Assembly: GCA_021205365.1 (NCBI GenBank)
Contig: JAJPXP010000032.1
Span: 19,976-83,975, forward strand
Length of the DNA stretch: 64,000 nt
Source of the DNA: Clostridia bacterium
Lineage (GTDB): Bacteria > Bacillota > Clostridia > Oscillospirales > Butyricicoccaceae
Reading direction: 5' to 3'
The position numbers and the translations under genes were made by a program. Shown here in pieces: positions 1 through 7,587 of this stretch (within the stretch, counting starts at the first letter, position 1; each line of letters opens with the position of its first letter). A model generated the notes under the pieces. It ran no database searches, was not told where the DNA came from, and saw only the letters and a list, made by a program, of their open reading frames with translations.

Positions 1-827
1 GTCATGAGCTTTCCGGTGCACTGCATGGTTTATTCCGCGTTCGCTGCTTTACGCAGGATGATGCCCATATTTTTATGACATGGGATCAGATGAAAGATGA
101 AATCAAAAATGTAGTTAAGCTGTTCGATGAAGTTTATTCTGTCTTTGGTCTGGAATATCAGATTGAAGTTTCCACCATGCCGGAAGATCATATGGGTGAT
201 GAAAAGGATTGGGATTTTGCAACGGAAACTCTAAAAGCAGCTGTCTCAGAAATGGGCAAGGAATATATCATCAACGAGGGCGATGGCGCATTCTATGGCC
301 CGAAGCTGGATTTCCACTTGGCAGATTCTCTGGGACGCACATGGCAGTGCGGTACGATTCAGCTGGATATGCAGCTTCCAGAACGTTTTGAACTGGAATA
401 TATCGGCGCAGATGGTGAAAAGCATCGTCCGGTCATGATCCATCGCGTTGTCCTGGGTTCCATTGAACGCTTTATCGGCGTAATCACAGAACACTTTGCA
501 GGCTCCTTCTCCACCTGGCTTTCCCCAGTGCAGGTAAAGGTACTGCCAGTTACAGACCGTGCATATGATTATGCCGATGAAATTGCAGATAAACTGGCCA
601 AGGCCGGTTACCGCGTTGAAGTGGATCACCGTTCTGAAAAGCTTGGCTATAAAATTCGTGAAGCCCGTAACGAACGTATTCCTTATATGCTCATTGTCGG
701 TGATCAGGACATGGAAAACCAGACTGTATCTCCACGCCATCGTACAGACGGCGATTTGGGGGCAATGCAATATGATGCATTTGAAGCCTTATTGAAACAG
801 GCTGTAGAAACCAAATCTCCAAAATAA
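1..827 (+). CDS. thrS: Threonine-tRNA ligase, C-terminal part (cut by window edge)
   Basis: Charges tRNA-Thr with threonine in the cytoplasm. The open frame enters from the left edge (codons in phase with position 3) and reads HELSGALHGLFRVRCF, a typical class II ThrRS core stretch, so the real start lies outside the window. About 274 of the usual ~640 residues are present: the end of the catalytic core with GDGAFYGPKLDFH and the motif-3 region HRVVLGSIERFIG, followed by the HGTP anticodon-binding domain to the stop. A hairpin terminator follows 20 bases after the stop, so this is the last gene of its transcript. No T-box can be judged because the leader is not in the window. Confidence 0.97.
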   Translation, partial: HELSGALHGLFRVRCFTQDDAHIFMTWDQMKDEIKNVVKLFDEVYSVFGLEYQIEVSTMPEDHMGDEKDWDFATETLKAAVSEMGKEYIINEGDGAFYGPKLDFHLADSLGRTWQCGTIQLDMQLPERFELEYIGADGEKHRPVMIHRVVLGSIERFIGVITEHFAGSFSTWLSPVQVKVLPVTDRAYDYADEIADKLAKAGYRVEVDHRSEKLGYKIREARNERIPYMLIVGDQDMENQTVSPRHRTDGDLGAMQYDAFEALLKQAVETKSPK

Positions 828-847
828 TATCGCAAAATATACAAAAA

Positions 848-880
848 AGCCAGAGGCAAACCACCTCTGGCTTTCTCTTT
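848..880 (+). terminator. Rho-independent terminator of thrS
   Basis: AGCCAGAGG pairs with CCTCTGGCT across a 7-base loop and is followed by TTCTCTTT. Confidence 0.85.
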
Positions 881-941
881 ATCGCAAAACAGCTTTTTAT
901 CATTTTTGTTTTCTTTATGATATTAACAGATATCTTTCTTA

Positions 942-1472
942 TCACACCAGGTTATTGTCACGGCGGAAACTCCCATAGGTCTTTCGGCAGTCAAACAGAT
1001 AACAAATCCAGCTGGGATAGTATGGGACAAATTCTCCTTTTGCAATCATATCCAATATTTCTTCCCTGCTAGCCCAGCGTGCATCTTGTACTTCATCCTT
1101 CTGCAATGTCAGGTCTGTCACATCAATATCTTTCTCTACCAAATATACATCCGTAAAACCTTCCATAAACGTTGAACTTATATGGGGACGGATACCGGAA
1201 AAGTCGATAGCAATCCCCAGTTCCTCCTGTAATTCCCGTCCTGCAGCCTGCTGGCTGTTTTCCCCAGCCTGTACGCTTCCTCCTGCGGAAACGTCCCATT
1301 TATTTGGCCATCCGAGTTTATCAGACTGTCTTTGTTGAATTAACATTTGTCCTTGTGTATTAAATATAATGGCCTGTACAACCAGATAATAGCCATTTTC
1401 CGGCTTTTCTCCTCTGACAAATGTTTTCCCTGTCCTCATACGGTTTATATCATAAATGTCCAAATATTCCAT
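942..1472 (-). CDS. NUDIX hydrolase
   Basis: Probable hydrolase of a nucleoside-diphosphate-linked substrate; the substrate cannot be told from the sequence. The NUDIX box is complete (about residues 70-92 of 176): GSVQAGE, then RELQEELGI, matching G-x5-E-x7-REUxEExGU. I chose the ATG at 1472, giving MEYLDIYD, because GGAGGAG lies just upstream; an earlier in-frame ATG at 1559 has no such site and adds a Cys-rich stretch unlike the family. The order of an N-terminal strand, a QQRQ-type substrate strip and the NUDIX box resembles the YfcD/isopentenyl-diphosphate-isomerase-like group, but that is only a resemblance. It is a single gene between the convergent thrS terminator and the divergent transpeptidase gene. 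Confidence 0.9.
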   Translation of the reverse strand: MEYLDIYDINRMRTGKTFVRGEKPENGYYLVVQAIIFNTQGQMLIQQRQSDKLGWPNKWDVSAGGSVQAGENSQQAAGRELQEELGIAIDFSGIRPHISSTFMEGFTDVYLVEKDIDVTDLTLQKDEVQDARWASREEILDMIAKGEFVPYYPSWICYLFDCRKTYGSFRRDNNLV

Positions 1473-1660
1473 GCTGTTTTCTCCTCCATCTTGCTTTCTG
1501 CCTGTGCGCAGAACACACAGGCAGAAAGTTCTCTCATAGCATATCACAAAGCACTTCATTCTGCCATACTACATTTTGAAAAACCGACAAATAATATGAA
1601 GAAATTTTTCGAAATTAGTCCATATTGATGCACATAAATGGTAGCAACCTGCACCTTATC

Positions 1661-1670
1661 GTGTTATAAT
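1661..1670 (+). promoter_or_regulatory. Extended -10 promoter of the L,D-transpeptidase gene
   Basis: TGTTATAAT is an extended -10 (TGn plus TATAAT at 1665-1670). The -35 candidate TAGCAA at 1642-1647, 17 bases upstream, is weak. Confidence 0.55.
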
Positions 1671-1727
1671 GTTGTTGAAATGTACAAGCTTCATTATAAT
1701 AAGAGATTATAGAAAGGGGATACTCTA

Positions 1728-3092
1728 TTGGATAAAAAAATAATTGCAGGTATTAGTGCAGTGGTTGTAGCCGGTGTCGTATGTGCAGCAGAATTGGGCG
1801 GGGCATACTATTTCCAGAACCACTACGCACCTCATACCTCAATAAACGGTGTAGATGTCAGTTACAAATCTATAGATTCCGCCAAAACAGCTTTGGATGA
1901 ATCTCTGAAAAATTATACCCTGACCATTCAGGGAGATAGCACCGAAGACCAGCTCTCCGCTTCTGATATTGATTTCACATACTGTTATGATACTGGAAAA
2001 ATCATGGAAACTGCACTTTCCGATCAGCATCCATATGAATGGATAGCAGATTTATTCGGCAGTGGCCGGGAATATACGCTGGAAACAACATATGATACCG
2101 AAAAATTAAACAATGCAATTTCCACTATGAACTGTATAAATCCTGAAGAAAAAATCCAGTCTCAGAATGCCAGCGTAAAATATGCAGACGGTGCCTTTGA
2201 AACTGTACCAGAAGTATACGGAAATGAGCTGGATGCAACTGAATTCTCAGAAGTTCTGATAAACCAAATGAATGAAGGCAATACGGAATATCAGATTGAC
2301 TGCTATATCCAGCCAAAGCTGAAGGAGGATTCTGATACATTCCGGGAGGCCAAATCTCATCTTGATACAGCTCTACAGTCTGCGGTCACCCTCAAGCGTG
2401 ATGATATCTCTGTGACTCTGTCTGCTGACGACATTGCTTCCGTCCTCACCATTGGCGACGACCTGACTGCTACTGTCGATACAGAAAAATTGTCAGAGTA
2501 CGTAAAGGAAAACATCAAGGACCCATTCAATACAGTTGGCAAAGAAAGAACTGTTACAACTGTTGGCTGCGGTGAATTTACTATTTCCGGTGGTATTTAT
2601 GGATATATTGTCGATGTCGACGGCGAAACAGAACAGCTTGCAAAGGATATCCTATCTGGTCAAACTGTAGAACGTGAGCCGGTTTATTCACAGGAGGAAA
2701 CCTATAAAACCAATGGCGGACTCGGAGATACCTATATCGATGTCAGTATCAGCCAGCAGCGTGTCTGGCTGGTCTATGGTGGAAATCTCATCATTGAAAC
2801 TCCATGTGTAACTGGCAATGTAAACAATGGAACCATAACACCAAAAGGTACATACTGGATTGAATTCAAGCGCCGCAATTACGATATGCCCAAGTATGGT
2901 GTATCTGTTAGCTACTGGATGCCGATTGATACATCTACCGGTGTAGGTCTGCATGATGCTTCATGGCGCAGTACCTTTGGCGGAAACTACTACATCTCAA
3001 CGGGTTCTCATGGCTGCATTAACCTTCCTGTATCTGCAGCACGCACCATTTATAACAATTGCTTCGGAACCATGCCGGTTGTTGTACACTAA
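1728..3092 (+). CDS. Membrane-anchored L,D-transpeptidase (YkuD) with peptidoglycan-binding domains
   Basis: Forms 3-3 cross-links or attaches proteins to peptidoglycan at the outer face of the membrane. Residues 5-28 form one hydrophobic segment with a short Lys-rich start, giving an N-in, C-out anchor. The middle (about 40-310) looks like two tandem PG_binding_4-type modules. The last ~130 residues are a YkuD domain with LHDASWR and the active-site SHGCINLP (Cys430). Length 454 fits this clostridial architecture. The start is a TTG preceded by AGAAAGGGGA at 1711-1720; no better ATG lies upstream. It is monocistronic, with an extended -10 promoter and a probable hairpin terminator downstream. 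Confidence 0.93.
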   Translation: MDKKIIAGISAVVVAGVVCAAELGGAYYFQNHYAPHTSINGVDVSYKSIDSAKTALDESLKNYTLTIQGDSTEDQLSASDIDFTYCYDTGKIMETALSDQHPYEWIADLFGSGREYTLETTYDTEKLNNAISTMNCINPEEKIQSQNASVKYADGAFETVPEVYGNELDATEFSEVLINQMNEGNTEYQIDCYIQPKLKEDSDTFREAKSHLDTALQSAVTLKRDDISVTLSADDIASVLTIGDDLTATVDTEKLSEYVKENIKDPFNTVGKERTVTTVGCGEFTISGGIYGYIVDVDGETEQLAKDILSGQTVEREPVYSQEETYKTNGGLGDTYIDVSISQQRVWLVYGGNLIIETPCVTGNVNNGTITPKGTYWIEFKRRNYDMPKYGVSVSYWMPIDTSTGVGLHDASWRSTFGGNYYISTGSHGCINLPVSAARTIYNNCFGTMPVVVH

Positions 3093-3146
3093 GCAACCTA
3101 TTCGGTGGAAACATGTAAAATGGTCTGAATTTGAAATAACGTAATA

Positions 3147-3204
3147 AATAAGCTCCCTTATGCACCGTCAAAGATTTATGCGGCTGCATTGGGGAGCTTA
3201 TTTC
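3147..3204 (+). terminator. Probable terminator of the transpeptidase gene
   Basis: AATAAGCTCCC pairs with GGGAGCTTATT across a 34-base loop, followed by a short T-rich tail. The long loop lowers confidence. Confidence 0.5.
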
Positions 3205-3230
3205 ATCGTTCATATAAAAATGGTCTTATT

Positions 3231-3443
3231 GTTACGTGGCAAAGGCTTTTATCGTCTTTTGGGGCAAAGCTTTTATTCTCTGCCTAAATATACATGTCAA
3301 TAAAATCGTCATTTTATTTATCAAAAATGACCGTTTTTTCAGGTTTTTCACTAAATTTTAAGTAAAAAACAGACCTCGAAGAATTTCTTCTTCAAGGTCT
3401 GAGGATATTTACTTTTGCCCTTTACAGGCTATGCCCAAAAACA
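3231..3443 (+). repeat. MITE-like repeat, type A, copy 1
   Basis: About 215 bp, closely similar to 5691-5913. It opens with GTTACGTGGCAAAGG and contains a second GGGGCAAAG box. Inside is a hairpin in which AGACCTCGAAGAA pairs with TTCTTCAAGGTCT (one mismatch). It ends in TTTTGCCCTTTACAGGC. The GGGGCAAA start against the TTTTGCCC end suggests terminal inverted repeats. No coding capacity is seen. Confidence 0.75.
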
Positions 3444-3708
3444 AATGTTGTCACGGGGCAAACCCGGTTATTCTCTCCGGGGCAAAGTCAACTATTCTCT
3501 GTTTCCCGGTCAGGTTGTGCTTTTTCGCCCGTTTCTGGCAATACAAAACCGCAGTTTTATACACATAAAATGCTTGATTTTCAAGGTTTTGCTGCTATGT
3601 TAGACAACAAAAAAGACCTCAAGGAATTTTCTTCCTCAAGGTCTGATTTTTTTTTTGGAGAATAGTCATTTTTTCCCTTTGCAGGATAATGACTTTTGCC
3701 CCTTAACA
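3444..3708 (+). repeat. MITE-like repeat, type B, copy 1
   Basis: About 265 bp, closely similar to 5421-5685. It starts near GTCACGGGGCAAACCC, has an internal AGACCTCAAGGAA hairpin and ends GACTTTTGCCCCTTAAC, so the ends are imperfect inverted repeats around GGGGCAAA. It is a diverged relative of type A. Short open frames inside it have no ribosome site and match no family I know. Confidence 0.75.
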
Positions 3709-3727
3709 ATTGTAATCATTCCCACTC
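3705..3727 (+). repeat. Copy of the guaA 3' end (candidate attL of the guaA island)
   Basis: Matches 5909-5931 at 20 of 23 positions, with 10 identical bases ATTCCCACTC. Read on the minus strand it gives GAG TGG GAA TGA (EWE-stop), the same ending as guaA (EWE-stop at 5920). The 3' end of guaA is a known integration site for genomic islands, so this is a plausible attachment-site duplication. Confidence 0.55.
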
Positions 3728-3801
3728 GCTCCTGGCAGAAGTATTCTAAACAGTTTTGCTTATGAGATTTGGCTCAGATTATTTGGATTGTTTTTATTAT
3801 C

Positions 3802-3828
3802 CAGATAGTTTAGGCTATCTGATTTTTT
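3802..3828 (+). terminator. Terminator-like hairpin in the guaA island
   Basis: CAGATAG pairs with CTATCTG across a 6-base loop and is followed by ATTTTTT on the plus strand. No plus-strand gene is visible in front of it, so it may have served a lost gene. Confidence 0.6.
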
Positions 3829-3846
3829 GTTGCCATAGTGTTGCCA
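3828..3846 (+). repeat. Arm-type integrase site pair (guaA island)
   Basis: TGTTGCCA occurs twice, at 3828-3835 and 3839-3846, with an 11-bp period. The same 8+3 spacing is seen in the TTCACCCC sites of the 15.6-28.2 kb element, which suggests arm-type sites of a tyrosine recombinase. Confidence 0.45.
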
Positions 3847-3872
3847 GTAGATAACAACTTCCCATTTGCTGT

Positions 3873-4256
3873 TTATTCTACGCGGTCAACAAAATTCTCT
3901 AATTCATGGACAAGACCTTCTTTGAATAGGACATCAAACATAATGCCATAACGGTCTTGATTTAAATTACTTATTATTGGGTCAGCTGCGGCCGGCGAAT
4001 CATTCTTTATTGCGCTTTGGATTCTCGGCGAAGGCAGTTGATTAATTCTCTCAATCACAGGATACGCTTGACGAATTCGCTTATCTAACAAGTCAGCAGC
4101 TATGGGATCATATCTGTATCCATTATAATAGCGCGTCAGTATAGCGTCTATCTGATCAATATCATCTTTTGCTTTCAATTTATCAACTGCACCCTTAAAC
4201 TTTATAGTGTTCAATGCAGTATCTACTAAAGTTTTTTTGAAATAGACTGTTGGCAA
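3873..4256 (-). CDS. Hypothetical protein of the guaA island
   Basis: I do not recognise this 127-residue protein. It is soluble, has no membrane segment or cysteine motif, and is rich in charged helices, with a run of Asp/Ile/Lys residues in the first half. The start is TTG at 4256, chosen because GGAGGG lies 6 bases upstream, a nearly ideal site; there is no ATG nearby. It stands alone, 330 bases from the DUF3795 gene and just inside the candidate left attachment site, so it is probably cargo of a decayed integrated element. Function unknown. Confidence 0.7.
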   Translation of the reverse strand: MPTVYFKKTLVDTALNTIKFKGAVDKLKAKDDIDQIDAILTRYYNGYRYDPIAADLLDKRIRQAYPVIERINQLPSPRIQSAIKNDSPAAADPIISNLNQDRYGIMFDVLFKEGLVHELENFVDRVE

Positions 4257-4589
4257 TTGTTTCCCTCCAAAATTGAAACACTGATATGAAATCTTTCCCG
4301 CTCGTTGCTGGGTATCATGTTTTAACGGATTTTGCTTTAGAAATATGATACCCTGTTCTTTTGATTATTTGATATATCCATATTATCCAGCCTATACGAT
4401 GGGCTGTTATCAAATTGTTATCAGCGATGATAACGGGAGGCAGAACAGATTGTTCTTTCTCTGCTGGTTTGCAACTTTGATGATAACACAAAAGGTGGAA
4501 AAACACAACTGCATTCCACCCTCTTTGGTGTATTGGACCTCAAAATTAAGCGCCAATATTGGCCACTGATATGACCGCACAAGAGTATT
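4257..4589. other. Intergenic stretch without a supported gene
   Basis: Short open frames occur on both strands (for example 4345-4569 plus), but none has a ribosome site or recognisable motif. No clear promoter or terminator is seen. Confidence 0.6.
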
Positions 4590-5138
4590 TCAAATTCCTG
4601 TACCCCTTTTCTTTTTTAGCTTTAACTCAATACCCTTATTTGCTGCACGCAGTTGAAGCAAAGACGATATAAAAGCGGCCTTTTCTTTGATAGGCATTCC
4701 CTGGGTCTCTGTATCAGCCTGTGTGACGATTTCCTCTAATTCATCAAGTTCCAAAAGGTTGACAGCTACACAAAACAGAGTTTTCTTTCGGCCATCGTTG
4801 TAGCAATCCAGCAGATTGTTCAGTATTTTTATTTTCTTTACTTGCTCAGCAGTATAATTTTCTATGCCAATCTGCTGCGCTTTTTGCAAATCGGATTTTT
4901 GCCTTTGATGTGTTATAAATGAATCATACGCATCAATACGGTCATATTTTTCACACGGATATTCACCACATTGGAAACAATATTCTATGGCTCCATGTTC
5001 TGTGGAACATTTTATCAAAGGACAGGTCTGATTTCCAAATCCACAGCCTCCACAATGTCCGCCGAGGTGCATGGAGCATAAACCGCAATTTAACCCGCAC
5101 AGCGAAAACAACGGATTGCCTCTTGTAAATTGTTTCAT
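4590..5138 (-). CDS. DUF3795-type cysteine-rich protein
   Basis: The first ~75 residues carry many cysteines in the order typical of DUF3795: CGLNCGLC, then GGHCGGCGFGNQTC and CFQCGEYPC. They probably bind a metal or Fe-S centre. The rest (about 75-182) is helical and ends in a basic Lys-rich tail. The family has no assigned reaction. Several starts are possible. The ATG at 5138 (MKQFTRGN) has GAGG 9 bases upstream, while the ATG at 5144 would leave only 3 bases and a TTG at 5162 has no site. It is isolated cargo of the island beside guaA. Confidence 0.8.
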   Translation of the reverse strand: MKQFTRGNPLFSLCGLNCGLCSMHLGGHCGGCGFGNQTCPLIKCSTEHGAIEYCFQCGEYPCEKYDRIDAYDSFITHQRQKSDLQKAQQIGIENYTAEQVKKIKILNNLLDCYNDGRKKTLFCVAVNLLELDELEEIVTQADTETQGMPIKEKAAFISSLLQLRAANKGIELKLKKKRGTGI

Positions 5139-5234
5139 GTTCATGCACCTCAAAATTCTCAATCTGCTATCCTCATTGTAACAGCAAAAGCACCTGCTGA
5201 CAAGTATAAATCAGGAGGGCATTCCCGCTGTCCG

Positions 5235-5438
5235 TTACCTTGCCCCTCGGCTGAACTTCCGCTTTGCTTTCTTCTGCTCCCGCTCTTGTGTCTCCCGGCG
5301 TTTCGCCTCCTCCACAGCCCACTCCAATTCATCCGGGCCGAAAGCCCGCTTTACCCGCTCATGGTCGGCGGAGGTTCCCGCAAAACCCCAGAGTCCTTGA
5401 ACATCAAGAACTCCGGGGTGAATGTTGTCACGGGGCAA
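5235..5438 (-). pseudogene. C-terminal remnant of an unrecognised mobile-element gene
   Basis: The frame reads a compact acidic/aromatic segment (GLWGFAGTSADHERV, then AFGPDELEWAVEEAKRR) and a Lys/Arg-rich tail. This looks like the end of a larger protein rather than a full gene. The upstream side runs straight into repeat B copy 2 at 5421, and the apparent start there is a TTG without a ribosome site, so the 5' part seems lost. Local base composition is clearly more GC-rich than the flanks, which suggests foreign origin. I cannot name the family; a mobilisation or plasmid gene is a guess. Confidence 0.45.
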
Positions 5439-5685
5439 ACCCGATTATTCTCTCCGGGGCAAAATCAATGATTCTCTGTCTCCCGGTCGGACTGTGCTTT
5501 TGCGCCGTATTTGGCAATATAAAATCGCAGTTTTATACATATAAAATGCTTGATTTTCAAGGTTTTGCGGCTATGTTAGACGACAAAAAAGACCTCAAGG
5601 AATTTTCTTCCTCAAGGTCTGATTTTTTATTTTGGAGAATAGTCATTTTTGCCCTTTGCAGAATAATGACTTTTGCCCCTTAACA
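5421..5685 (+). repeat. MITE-like repeat, type B, copy 2
   Basis: Near-identical to 3444-3708 in the same orientation, with the same GGGGCAAA boxes, AGACCTCAAGGAA hairpin and TTTTGCCCCTTAAC end. It truncates the gene remnant at 5235-5438. Confidence 0.75.
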
Positions 5686-5690
5686 CTGAT

Positions 5691-5913
5691 GTTACGGGGC
5701 AAAGGCTTTTATCGTCTTTTGGGGCAAAGTCTTTATTCTCTTCCCAAATATACATGTCAATAAAACTGCGGTTTTATTTATCGAAAATCACCGTTTTTCA
5801 AGGTTTTTCACTAATTTTTAGATAAAAAAACAGACCTCAAAGAATTTCTTCTTCAAGGTCTGAGGATATTTAGTTTTGCCCTTTACAGGCTAAATGGGAT
5901 TGCCCAAAAACAA
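5691..5913 (+). repeat. MITE-like repeat, type A, copy 2
   Basis: Near-identical to 3231-3443 in the same orientation. Here A follows B, whereas at 3.2 kb A precedes B. Its hairpin at about 5838-5866 (AGACCTCAAAGAA with TTCTTCAAGGTCT) lies 50-80 bases beyond the guaA stop codon and may act as its terminator. Confidence 0.75.
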
Positions 5914-5931
5914 CTGAAATTATTCCCACTC
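5909..5931 (+). repeat. guaA 3' end repeat (candidate attR of the guaA island)
   Basis: Partner of 3705-3727. It includes the guaA stop codon and last three codons. Confidence 0.55.
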
Positions 5932-7479
5932 TACAGTTCCCGGCGGCTTAGATGTGATGTCATACACGACGCGGTTAATATGTTCTACCTCGTTGGTAAT
6001 GCGATTTGACACCTTTGCAAGAATATCATACGGAATCTTTGCCCAGTCAGCGGTCATGAAATCGTCCGTAGTAACCGCACGGATTGCTACAAGATTATCA
6101 TACGTTCTGTGATCCCCCATGACACCTACCGTGTTAACACCCGGAAGTACACAGAAAAACTGGGAAAGCTCCTTCTCATAGCCATTTTTAGCCATTTCAT
6201 CCCGGAGAACCCAATCTGCTTCCTGCAGAATCTTTACCTTTTCGGCAGTAATTTCTCCAATAATTCTAACGCCAAGTCCCGGGCCTGGGAATGGCTGACG
6301 CCATACCAGCTCATGCGGAATACCGAGCTTTTCACCGACAGCGCGAACTTCGTCCTTAAACAGATCACCAAGCGGTTCAATTGTGCCAAGGAATTGGATA
6401 TCCTCCGGCATTTTCGCCATATTATGATGCGTCTTAATGACAGCAGTATTGGCCTTACCGTCACTCTTGCCCTTGCCCGATTCAATTCTGTCAGGGTAAA
6501 TTGTACCCTGTGCAAAGAATCCATCCTCTGCCTGACTACGGATTTCATCCCAGAAAACCTTATAAAATTCTGTGCCAATAATCTTACGCTTTTCCTCTGG
6601 GTCAGTAACACCCTTCAGTTTGGCCATGAAATGATCGCCGCAGTTGACACGAACAAAATTCATATCAAACATGGTGGTAAAGGTTTCTTCAACAAAATCA
6701 CCTTCGTCTTTACGCATCAGACCTTGATCGACAAATACACAGGTAAGCTGCTTACCAACGGCACGCGACAGCAATCCTGCTGCAACAGAACTATCTACGC
6801 CGCCAGACAAGCCGAGAATAACCTTTTTGTCACCAATTTGCTCACGAAGAGCCGCAACGGTATTTTCAATAAAGTTGTCCATAACCCAGTCACCGTTACA
6901 CTGGCAAATCTCATACAGGAAGTTATGCAGTACCTGCTTGCCATACTCAGAATGTGTGACCTCCGGATGGAACTGAACTGCATAAATATTCTTTTCTGTA
7001 TTCTGCATAGCAGCACACGGACAGTCATTGGTCCTGCCAATAATCTCATAACCTTCCGGTGGAGCAGCAATATAATCGGTATGGCTCATCCATACAACAG
7101 ATTTTTCTGCAACATTCTGAAACAGCTTGCATTCCTTATCCGTAATATCTAGCTCAATTTTACCATACTCGGATACCGGAGAAGGTTTTACCTCGCCATC
7201 AGCCATCCATGCAATCAGCTGGCAGCCATAGCAAATGCCGAGGATAGGTACACCAATTTCAAGAATCTCATTCGTATAATGCGGTGAATTCATGTCAAAA
7301 ACAGAGTTCGGGCCGCCGGTAAAGATAATACCACTCGGATTCATCGCCTTAATTTCATCTAATGGAGTTGTATACGGCTTAATTTCACAGTATACATTAC
7401 ATTCACGTACCCGACGGGCAATCAACTGATTATATTGTCCGCCAAAGTCAAGAATCAGAACAACCTGTTGTTTCTGCAT
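5920..7479 (-). CDS. guaA: GMP synthase (glutamine-hydrolysing)
   Basis: Converts XMP to GMP with ATP and glutamine, the last step of guanine nucleotide synthesis. Residues 1-200 form a class I glutamine amidotransferase with GICYGCQ (nucleophile Cys83) and FHPEVTHS (His, Glu of the triad). Then comes an ATP pyrophosphatase domain with the PP-loop GLSGGVDSS, and a C-terminal dimerisation domain ending GTVEWE. Length 519 is normal. The start is ATG 7479, with AGGAG 8 bases upstream; the open frame extends 15 codons further without a site. The gene stands alone between rqcH and the island, and its 3' end appears to have served as an attachment site without damage to the protein. Confidence 0.98.
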   Translation of the reverse strand: MQKQQVVLILDFGGQYNQLIARRVRECNVYCEIKPYTTPLDEIKAMNPSGIIFTGGPNSVFDMNSPHYTNEILEIGVPILGICYGCQLIAWMADGEVKPSPVSEYGKIELDITDKECKLFQNVAEKSVVWMSHTDYIAAPPEGYEIIGRTNDCPCAAMQNTEKNIYAVQFHPEVTHSEYGKQVLHNFLYEICQCNGDWVMDNFIENTVAALREQIGDKKVILGLSGGVDSSVAAGLLSRAVGKQLTCVFVDQGLMRKDEGDFVEETFTTMFDMNFVRVNCGDHFMAKLKGVTDPEEKRKIIGTEFYKVFWDEIRSQAEDGFFAQGTIYPDRIESGKGKSDGKANTAVIKTHHNMAKMPEDIQFLGTIEPLGDLFKDEVRAVGEKLGIPHELVWRQPFPGPGLGVRIIGEITAEKVKILQEADWVLRDEMAKNGYEKELSQFFCVLPGVNTVGVMGDHRTYDNLVAIRAVTTDDFMTADWAKIPYDILAKVSNRITNEVEHINRVVYDITSKPPGTVEWE

Positions 7480-7587
7480 ACGAGTTACTCCTTTTCCTCT
7501 GTAAAACGGTATCTCCATACACATCTTACAAAATATAATTTATCTATCCATTATGCCATAATTTGGTTTCATCGACAAGAGTTTTTC

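Noticed and set aside
4345..4569. A 74-residue plus-strand ORF near the guaA island
   Set aside because: It has no ribosome site, and its composition looks random.
6109..7152. A 347-residue plus-strand frame
   Set aside because: It is antisense to guaA and has no ribosome site or recognisable motif.
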